Made by a program: the position numbers and the translations under genes | The notes under the pieces: model-generated | The model's input: the letters and a program-made list of their open reading frames with translations, nothing else | Databases searched by the model: none | Told to the model about the DNA's origin: nothing | Shown here: positions 57,915 through 64,000 of the stretch, piece by piece | Layout: each line of letters opens with the position of its first letter | Numbering within the stretch: the first letter of the stretch is position 1 | Source of the DNA: Pseudomonas sp. Gutcm_11s | GTDB lineage: Bacteria > Pseudomonadota > Gammaproteobacteria > Pseudomonadales > Pseudomonadaceae | NCBI RefSeq assembly: GCF_028649395.1 | Contig: NZ_JAQSUW010000006.1 | Location: forward strand, 20,815-84,814 | DNA length: 64,000 nucleotides | Reading direction: 5' to 3'

Positions 57915-59813
57915 ATGAGCGAATTTGCTGCCGATCAGCCCAAGTCTTCCCATGCCTCGTCGTCCATCGGCCTGCTGGTCGGGGCGATTGGCGTGGTCTA
58001 CGGCGACATCGGCACCAGTCCGCTGTACACCCTCAAGGAGGTGTTCAACGGCGGCTACGGCGTGCAGGTGAATCACGAGGGCGTGCTCGGCGTGTTGTCG
58101 CTGATCTTCTGGTCGCTGATCTGGGTGGTGACGATCAAGTACGTGCTGTTCGTGCTGCGCGCGGACAACCAGGGCGAGGGCGGGGTGATGGCGCTGACTG
58201 CGCTGGCGCGCCTGGCTGCGGCCGATCGTCCGCGGCTGCGCATGGTGCTGGTGCTGCTCGGCCTGTTCGGCGCCGGGCTGTTCTACGGCGACAGCATGAT
58301 CACCCCGGCCATCTCGGTGCTGTCGGCGGTAGAGGGGCTGGAGATTGCCTTTGACGGCCTGGAGCACTGGGTGGTGCCACTGGCGCTGATCCTGCTGGTC
58401 GGCCTGTTCCTGATCCAGAAGCACGGCACCGCGCGTATCGGCACCCTGTTCGGCCCGGTGATGCTGCTCTGGTTCGGCTCCCTGGGCGCGCTGGGCATCT
58501 ACGGCATCGTCCATCAGCCACAGGTGCTGCAGGCGCTCAACCCCTACTGGTGCATCCACTTCTTCATCGCTCATCCGGGTATCGGTGTGGCCATCCTCGG
58601 CGCGGTGGTGCTGGCGCTGACCGGTGCCGAGGCGTTGTATGCGGACATGGGCCATTTCGGCCGCCAGCCGATTGCCCGTGCCTGGTTCCTGCTGGTGCTG
58701 CCGGCGCTGGTGCTCAACTACTTCGGCCAGGGCGCGATGCTGCTGGAGAACCCGGCGGCGGCGCGCAACCCCTTCTATCTATTGGCGCCGGGCTGGGCGC
58801 TGCTGCCGCTGGTGGGGCTGGCGACCTTCGCCACCATCATCGCCTCGCAGGCGGTGATCTCCGGAGCCTTCTCCCTGACGCACCAGGCCATCCAGCTCGG
58901 CTATATCCCGCGCATGCACATCCAGCACACCTCGGATGCGGAGCAGGGGCAGATCTACATTGCCGCGGTGAACTGGTCGCTGATGGTCGCCGTGGTGCTG
59001 CTGGTGCTCGGCTTCGAGTCGTCCGATGCGCTGGCCTCGGCTTATGGCGTGGCGGTGACCGGCACCATGCTGATCACCACGCTGCTGTCGGCCGCCGTGG
59101 TATTGCTGCTGTGGAAGGCGCCGCGCTGGTTCGCCATTCCGCTGTTGCTGCTGTTCTTCCTGATGGATGTGCTGTTCTTCGCCGCCAATGTGCCGAAGAT
59201 CATTCAGGGCGGCGCCTTCCCGGTGATCGCCGGGCTGGTGGTGTTCGTCCTGATGACTACCTGGAAGCGTGGTCGTCATCTATTGGTGGAGCACCTGGAC
59301 GACAACGCCCTGCCGTTGCCGATCTTCATCTCCAGCATTCGCAGCCAGCCGCCGCACCGGGTCAAGGGCACTGCGGTGTTTCTCTCCGCGCGCTCGGATG
59401 CGGTGCCCCATGCTCTGTTGCACAACATGCTGCACAACCAGGTGCTGCACGAGCAGGTGGTGTTGCTTACCGTGGCCACTGAAGACCGGCCGCGGGTGCG
59501 CCCCGAGCGGCGCTTCGAGGTGGAGGCCTATGGCGATGGCTTCTTCCGGGTGATCCTGCACTTCGGCTTCATGGAGGAGCCGGATGTGCCGGAGGCGCTG
59601 CGCCTGTGCCACCTCAACGAGCTGGATTTCAGCCCGATGAGCACCACCTGGTTCCTCAGCCGCGAGACGGTGGTGGCCAGCAAGCGCTTCGGCATGGCGC
59701 GTTGGCGCGAGGCGCTGTTCGCTTTCATGTTGCGCAACGCCAACAGCAATCTGCGTTTCTTCCGTCTGCCGTTGAACCGGGTGATCGAACTGGGGACTCA
59801 GGTCGAAATCTGA
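57915..59813 (+). CDS. kup: Kup, low-affinity K+ uptake protein
   Basis: Start at 57915, where GGATGGAG lies 7-12 bases upstream; longer in-frame starts lack one. The 632-residue protein has twelve membrane helices and begins with [20 protein letters not shown], the KUP/HAK signature. Later signatures are [39 protein letters not shown] and [17 protein letters not shown]. The C-terminal cytoplasmic domain (about 450-632) is present. It imports potassium with protons. The region 57714-57914 contains the divergent promoters with rimO. The gene ends at a strong terminator. Confidence 0.94.
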   Translation: MSEFAADQPKSSHASSSIGLLVGAIGVVYGDIGTSPLYTLKEVFNGGYGVQVNHEGVLGVLSLIFWSLIWVVTIKYVLFVLRADNQGEGGVMALTALARLAAADRPRLRMVLVLLGLFGAGLFYGDSMITPAISVLSAVEGLEIAFDGLEHWVVPLALILLVGLFLIQKHGTARIGTLFGPVMLLWFGSLGALGIYGIVHQPQVLQALNPYWCIHFFIAHPGIGVAILGAVVLALTGAEALYADMGHFGRQPIARAWFLLVLPALVLNYFGQGAMLLENPAAARNPFYLLAPGWALLPLVGLATFATIIASQAVISGAFSLTHQAIQLGYIPRMHIQHTSDAEQGQIYIAAVNWSLMVAVVLLVLGFESSDALASAYGVAVTGTMLITTLLSAAVVLLLWKAPRWFAIPLLLLFFLMDVLFFAANVPKIIQGGAFPVIAGLVVFVLMTTWKRGRHLLVEHLDDNALPLPIFISSIRSQPPHRVKGTAVFLSARSDAVPHALLHNMLHNQVLHEQVVLLTVATEDRPRVRPERRFEVEAYGDGFFRVILHFGFMEEPDVPEALRLCHLNELDFSPMSTTWFLSRETVVASKRFGMARWREALFAFMLRNANSNLRFFRLPLNRVIELGTQVEI

Positions 59814-59833
59814 GGCGGCGGCCACAGACAACA

Positions 59834-59857
59834 ACGGCGCCCACGGGCGCCGTTTTT
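59834..59857. terminator. Intrinsic terminator after kup
   Basis: ACGGCGCCC, short loop, GGGCGCCGTTTTT. It lies before the convergent VirJ-like gene. Confidence 0.85.
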
Positions 59858-59873
59858 CATTGCTCGACCGGCA

Positions 59874-61136
59874 CTACTGCGCGGCGCTCTGCTGGCGCTG
59901 CTGGATGCCCTGCAGCAGGCGCTCGGCGAGCTTGGGGTAGTCACCGTCGTAATGGTGCCCGCCGGGCAGCTGGAGCATCTCGCCGGGAATGTTCGGCAGG
60001 GTGCAGCCGCTCTCCGGGCCTTCTTCCACGCCATACACGCAGAGCACCTTGGCCGCCGGCAGCTTGAGCAGCTCCGGGCCGGTAGGCGCTTCCTTGCCAT
60101 CCTTGCCGAGCCAGCCCTGCACCTCGATCTCGAAGCTGCCGCTACGTGCCAGGGCGAGCAGGATGATGGCGTCCACCTGCTGCTGGTCTGCCGCGTCCAG
60201 GCGGTTGTAGAAGGCCGGCAGGGTATCGGCACCGAAGGAGAAGCCGATCAGCACGAAGCGCTTGGCGCCCCACTTCTCGCGGTAGGTCTGCATCAGGCCG
60301 GCGAGGTCGGCTGCGCCGGCCTCCGGGCTCTTGTGCTGCCAGAAGTAGCGCAGCGAGTCGATGCCCACCACCGGGTAGTCGCGCTTGGCCAGCTCAGTGG
60401 CCACGTCGCGGTCGAGGTCGCGCCAGCCGCCATCGCCGGAGTAGAACAGGGTCACCGTGTCGCTCGGCTTGGCTGCCGTTACCTCGACCACCGGCAGCGC
60501 GTCCGGGTTGGCCTGCAGGGTGCGCAGGAGCTGGGCGTGGAGCAGGTCCTTGAGCGAGGTGGCGTAGTCGCCGATCAGCGTTTCGGTGTTGGGCTGGCCG
60601 CGCACGAAGCGCGCGCTGCTGTCGTCCGGGTTGTTGTTCCAGGCCACCAGCCAGTGGCCGTGCTGTAGCTCCTGGGGCAGCACCGCATTGCAGTCCGGGT
60701 GCTTCATGTTGAAGTCGACCGAGAGCGCCTTGGCCTGGTCGCTCGGTTGGCTGGCCAGCCAGCGCCAGGCCAGTACCGCTCCCGGGCCGCTGCCGGCCAC
60801 CAGGTCGGTGCCGCCGAATTGCTCCAGTGCCTGGTCGAGGCGCTGCCGTTGGGCCTCGCAGCTGGCGTTTTCCGCAATGGCGTACTGGGCGATGCGGGTT
60901 TGCCCGGCTGCGGCCAGATCCGCCAGTTCGGCATCGCTGTACAGCTGGTCGGCGGGGAGGGCCAGCAGCACGCGATGCGGCGGGCGCCCGGCTGGCAGGC
61001 TGATATTCAGTTCGCCGCCGCTGGCCAGTGGCAGGCTCTGCTGCACGGCGCGGTACTGGCTGTAGTACCAGGCGCCGCCGCCCGTGAGGGAGAGAACAGC
61101 GAGCAGGGGCAGGGCGATCAGCAGGGTGCGTTTCAT
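59874..61136 (-). CDS. VirJ/AcvB-family hydrolase, probable alanyl-phosphatidylglycerol hydrolase
   Basis: The start at 61136 overlaps the mprF stop by 4 bp and gives an N-terminal membrane anchor or signal (MKRTLLIALPLLAVLSLTGG). The 420-residue protein has VirJ-like alpha/beta-hydrolase features: FYSGDGGWRDLDRDVATELA and LIGFSFGADTLPAFYN (Ser in GFSFGAD), with an ending GGHHYDGDYPKLAE that supplies the histidine. In P. aeruginosa the gene following the alanyl-PG synthase encodes such a hydrolase acting on alanyl-phosphatidylglycerol, as I recall. The tandem arrangement strongly suggests the same pair. It would be periplasmic. An ORF extending much further upstream is a shadow of mprF. Confidence 0.85.
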   Translation of the reverse strand: MKRTLLIALPLLAVLSLTGGGAWYYSQYRAVQQSLPLASGGELNISLPAGRPPHRVLLALPADQLYSDAELADLAAAGQTRIAQYAIAENASCEAQRQRLDQALEQFGGTDLVAGSGPGAVLAWRWLASQPSDQAKALSVDFNMKHPDCNAVLPQELQHGHWLVAWNNNPDDSSARFVRGQPNTETLIGDYATSLKDLLHAQLLRTLQANPDALPVVEVTAAKPSDTVTLFYSGDGGWRDLDRDVATELAKRDYPVVGIDSLRYFWQHKSPEAGAADLAGLMQTYREKWGAKRFVLIGFSFGADTLPAFYNRLDAADQQQVDAIILLALARSGSFEIEVQGWLGKDGKEAPTGPELLKLPAAKVLCVYGVEEGPESGCTLPNIPGEMLQLPGGHHYDGDYPKLAERLLQGIQQRQQSAAQ

Positions 61137-63811
61137 CGTTTCACCAATCCGGTCAGGCCGCCGGCGATCAGCGCGGCGGTGTCGGCCAGGGCCACCAGGG
61201 GGTCGAGTCCGGCGGGTACGGCCATGTAGCGGGGCTCCCAGTCGGGCTGGAATTTCTCCTTGAAACGGCGCAGCCCCTGGAAGTTGTAGAACTGCTCGCC
61301 GCGCTGGAACACCAGGGCGCCGAGGCGCTGGGTGAGCGGCGCGCCACGGCGTGGCTGCAGGCCGGAGAGCGGCACCATGCCGAGGCTGAAGCGCTCGTAG
61401 CCCTGGGCCTTGAAGTGCAGCAGCAGGCTGAGCATGAGGAACTCCATGGTCAGCTTGGGCGCTTCGGGATGCATGCGCATCAGGTCGATGCTGGCGACCT
61501 TGTGCGCGTCGGTTTCCAGCAGGTTGGCGAAGGCTACCGGGCGGCCCTCGAACTCGATCACGGCGATGCGGAAATGGCGCAGGTAGGCAGGGTCGAAACG
61601 GCCCAGGGAGAAGCCTTTCTCGCGCACCTGTTTGCCCTGCATCCAGGCGTCGGAGATCGGCCGCAGTAGCTCCAGTGGCGCCTCTCCGGGCTCGAAGATG
61701 CGCATTGCCAGGCCGTCGCGCTGGCCACGGCTGAGGGTGTAGCGCAGGTCCTTCATCGTCTTGTTCTTGCTCTCCAGGTCGAAGCGCGGCAAGTCCACGC
61801 GCGCCTCTTCGCCGAGCTTGATGGCGGACAGGCCGATGTCCATGTAATAGGGCAGGTTCTCGGCGCGCACCTGGTAGAACACCGGGCGCGCGTGGTGCAG
61901 ATCGCAGAGGTCGCGGAACTGCCAGATCAGTTCGGCGCGGTGTGCGGCGCAGCCGATCGGGTCGAACAGCGCCACCAGGCTGCGCCCCTGCATGGCGTAC
62001 ATCAGGAAGGCGTCGCCGGACGGATGCAGCAGCAGAGCCTTGTCGCCGGTCAGGGCCAGGCCGCCGTCGGGTTGGTCCGAGGCCAGCAGGATGCGCGCGG
62101 CCTGTTGCAGCTGGGCCTCTTCCGGGCGGTCGATGCTTGGCGGCGTCGGGCGCAGCAGCCATAGCAGTGCCAGGCCGGCCAGCAGCAGGCCGCTGGCCAG
62201 GGCAGCGCGCAGGGCGCGTGGGGCGTCGCCGTCCACTGCGAACTGCCACCAGAGTTCATGTTCGTAGGGCACGTCCTGGTAGACGAAGAACATCAGCCAC
62301 AGGGCGGCGCCCAGCACGCAGATAGAGGCCACCAGGTTGACCGGCGAGAACGGCATCTCCAGCAGCCGGCTGGGTCGGTAGAAGGCGCGGCGGAAGGACG
62401 CCAGCAGGGCGGCGGTGGCGCTCAGCAGCAGCGCTTCCTCCCAGTCGAAGCCCTTGAGCAGCGAGAGCAGGGCGCCGGCCAGGAGCAGGCCGAGGGTCAG
62501 GGCCCAGGCGGCCGACAGGCGCCGGCGCAGGCCATGGGCGAGCAGCAGGCAGAGCACGCCGATCAGGCTGGCGGCCAGGTGCGAGGCGTCGATCAGGCGA
62601 TGCGGAATGAGAAAGCTGAGGTGTTCCAGCCGCACGTCCACCGAGGGAGTGGCGCCAGAGAACAACAGCACGATACCGGCGAGGAACACCAGCAGCGCCA
62701 GCACCGGCGCCGCCGGTCCGGCCACCGCGCGCAGCGCCTGGCGGCCGGCGGGCAGGTATTGCCGCGCCTCGTTGGCGAGCAGCAGCAGGCAGGCCAGAAG
62801 CAACGGCAGGCCGATATAGATCAGCCGGTATAGCAGCAGCGCGGCTGCCAGCGGCGCGGCGCCGATCTGCCCGGCGAAGGCAGCCAGCAGCACCGCCTCG
62901 AACACTCCGACGCCACCCGGCACGTGGCTGAGGACACCGGCGGCCAAGGCCAGTAGGTAGACCAGCAGGAAGGCGCCCAGTGGCGGGCCTTCCGGCAGTA
63001 GCAGGTAGAGCACGCTGGCGGCGGCGCAGACGTCGATGGCAGTGATGACCAGTTGCAGCAGGCTCATGCGCAGCCCCGGCAGGCGCAGGCGGCTCTTGCC
63101 GAGCATCACGTCGATCGTGCCGGGCAATGTGCTGTCGGCCAGGCGTCGGCGGCTCAGCCAGAACAAACCAGCGGTGATGCCTGCGAGTAGCAGGGCGGCG
63201 ATGGCCTGCAGCAGGGGTTCCGGCAGGTGCAGTGCGAGGGCTGCATCATGTGGGTCGCTCAGGGCGGCGAGGGCGGCCAGCACCGGCAGGGCGCAGCCCA
63301 GCGAGAGGCTGACGAACAGGCTGATGCGCGCGATGTCGGCGGTGCTTACGCCCTCGCGGCCATACAGGCGATAGCGCACGGAACCGCCACTGAGTACTGA
63401 CAGGCCGATGGCATTGCTCACCGCGCAGGCGCAGAAGTTGCCTAGAAACAGCCTGGGTAGCGGCAGGCGCACGCCGGCGTAGCGGCAGGCCGACCATTCA
63501 TAACCGGCCAGGGCGAGGAAACCCACGGCGGTGGCGAGGAAAGCGCCGCCCAGGCGTTCGCCGGGAATTTCGTGGATGGCCGTGCGCAGGGCGTCCGGGT
63601 CCAGTGCCTGCAACAGGTGCCAGCAGGCCAGCAGGCCGATGACGAACAGCAGCAGGGTGAAGCCCAGGGTCAGTGGCTGGCGATAGGCGGTGAGGCGCTG
63701 CAGCCAGGTCGGCGGCGCAGGGATGTCCAGTTCGGTGGGTATGTCGGGCTCGTCAGCGTCGGGGGCGAGTGGGGCGTCAACAGCAGGGGCAGTAGAGGGT
63801 GTAGCGCGCAT
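61133..63811 (-). CDS. mprF: MprF-type aminoacyl-phosphatidylglycerol synthase (probably alanyl-PG)
   Basis: The 892-residue protein has an N-terminal block of about twelve to fourteen membrane helices (about 48-560), the flippase/lysyltransferase membrane part. A cytosolic aminoacyltransferase domain (about 570-890) follows, with LALTGDKALLLHPSGDAFLM, FYQVRAENLPYYMDIGLSAI and NFQGLRRFKEKFQPDWEPRY. It transfers an amino acid from tRNA to phosphatidylglycerol, making the membrane less anionic and more resistant to cationic peptides. The P. aeruginosa homologue uses alanine. The next gene encodes the matching hydrolase. The promoter should be just upstream at about 63812-63900. Confidence 0.93.
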   Translation of the reverse strand: MRATPSTAPAVDAPLAPDADEPDIPTELDIPAPPTWLQRLTAYRQPLTLGFTLLLFVIGLLACWHLLQALDPDALRTAIHEIPGERLGGAFLATAVGFLALAGYEWSACRYAGVRLPLPRLFLGNFCACAVSNAIGLSVLSGGSVRYRLYGREGVSTADIARISLFVSLSLGCALPVLAALAALSDPHDAALALHLPEPLLQAIAALLLAGITAGLFWLSRRRLADSTLPGTIDVMLGKSRLRLPGLRMSLLQLVITAIDVCAAASVLYLLLPEGPPLGAFLLVYLLALAAGVLSHVPGGVGVFEAVLLAAFAGQIGAAPLAAALLLYRLIYIGLPLLLACLLLLANEARQYLPAGRQALRAVAGPAAPVLALLVFLAGIVLLFSGATPSVDVRLEHLSFLIPHRLIDASHLAASLIGVLCLLLAHGLRRRLSAAWALTLGLLLAGALLSLLKGFDWEEALLLSATAALLASFRRAFYRPSRLLEMPFSPVNLVASICVLGAALWLMFFVYQDVPYEHELWWQFAVDGDAPRALRAALASGLLLAGLALLWLLRPTPPSIDRPEEAQLQQAARILLASDQPDGGLALTGDKALLLHPSGDAFLMYAMQGRSLVALFDPIGCAAHRAELIWQFRDLCDLHHARPVFYQVRAENLPYYMDIGLSAIKLGEEARVDLPRFDLESKNKTMKDLRYTLSRGQRDGLAMRIFEPGEAPLELLRPISDAWMQGKQVREKGFSLGRFDPAYLRHFRIAVIEFEGRPVAFANLLETDAHKVASIDLMRMHPEAPKLTMEFLMLSLLLHFKAQGYERFSLGMVPLSGLQPRRGAPLTQRLGALVFQRGEQFYNFQGLRRFKEKFQPDWEPRYMAVPAGLDPLVALADTAALIAGGLTGLVKR

Positions 63812-63903
63812 CGAGCACCTCGATCAGATTGCGCTCAGAGTTCGGCGTGGCCGGCTGGTTCCCTGATATGTGGCTTGCCTCTAGAAATAAAAGCCCCTGA
63901 AAC

Positions 63904-63935
63904 GCAAAAGGCCACTCGATTGAGTGGCCTTTTGC
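63904..63935. terminator. Intrinsic terminator of the tRNA-fMet transcript
   Basis: GCAAAAGGCCACTC, short loop, GAGTGGCCTTTTGC forms a long symmetric stem. It lies 7 bp beyond the CCA end of the tRNA on the minus strand. Confidence 0.85.
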
Positions 63936-63941
63936 GGAATC

Positions 63942-64000
<59 letters not shown>

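Noticed and set aside
61137..62249. N-terminal extension of the VirJ-like gene into mprF
   Set aside because: It lies entirely within the mprF transferase and membrane domains in another frame; the ATG at 61136 has a natural overlap with the mprF stop.

Overview
The window is high-GC Gammaproteobacterial chromosome and almost certainly comes from Pseudomonas. AhpC, RhlG, FinR/Fpr, the fumarase–GGDEF–ferredoxin reductase–enoyl-CoA hydratase–pykA block and the MprF/VirJ pair all match, in sequence or order, what I recall of P. aeruginosa and relatives. Intergenic repeats not familiar to me from P. aeruginosa suggest another species, perhaps of the mendocina/oleovorans type; the species is not resolved. 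No prophage, integron, CRISPR array, rRNA operon or intact insertion sequence was seen.

Region by region: 1-4.2 kb has the 5' part of a flavin oxidoreductase gene, a glutathione transferase, two overlapping LysR genes and an alpha/beta hydrolase, all on the minus strand. 4.4-11.4 kb has an MscS-type channel with a cyclic-nucleotide-type domain, then a looser, lower-GC stretch (acyltransferase-like membrane protein, DapA paralogue, GNAT, EamA permease) with long intergenic gaps carrying short dispersed repeats. 11.5-17.8 kb has a ProQ/FinO RNA chaperone, a HIT protein, an alginate lyase lipoprotein whose 3' end is repeated three times, several uncharacterised genes and rhlG. 17.9-22.9 kb is a MarR-controlled efflux operon (FUSC, DUF1656, HlyD, NodT). 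23-28.1 kb has eamA, dgt and ahpC-ahpF.

28.2-36.9 kb has a possible PilZ-like protein, flavodoxin, DUF985 cupin, a CidR-like LysR divergent from lrgAB-type genes, a 142-bp MITE-like element, a tightly packed aldolase / MEST-like hydrolase / Tat-exported DUF1569 operon, a glycine-rich secreted protein, a peroxisomal-type SDR and an enoyl-CoA hydratase. 36.9-44.1 kb has a secreted lipase-like protein, a SirB1-type protein, a coiled-coil membrane protein and the folM-folE-folX tetrahydromonapterin operon, which continues into DUF1244, HopJ and a glycolipid-binding domain protein. 44.3-52.2 kb has class I fumarase, a SadC-like diguanylate cyclase, ferredoxin reductase, enoyl-CoA hydratase, pykA, small envelope proteins and a PilZ protein. 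52.2-64 kb has finR/fpr, a divergent VOC/monooxygenase pair around a palindromic operator, trmO, rimO, kup, the alanyl-phosphatidylglycerol synthase/hydrolase pair and the 3' part of an initiator tRNA.

Most of this is housekeeping and stress physiology: peroxide defence (ahpCF, finR/fpr), nucleotide and pterin metabolism (dgt, folMEX), c-di-GMP signalling (GGDEF, PilZ), envelope adaptation (mprF/virJ, FUSC efflux, MscS, kup) and RNA/ribosome modification (trmO, rimO, ProQ). I found no convincing new defence or mobile system. The best candidates for new biology are the aldolase/MEST-like/DUF1569 operon, the repeated alginate lyase tail, the nested inverted-repeat element and the unrecognised genes at 12.2, 14.4 and 16.2 kb.
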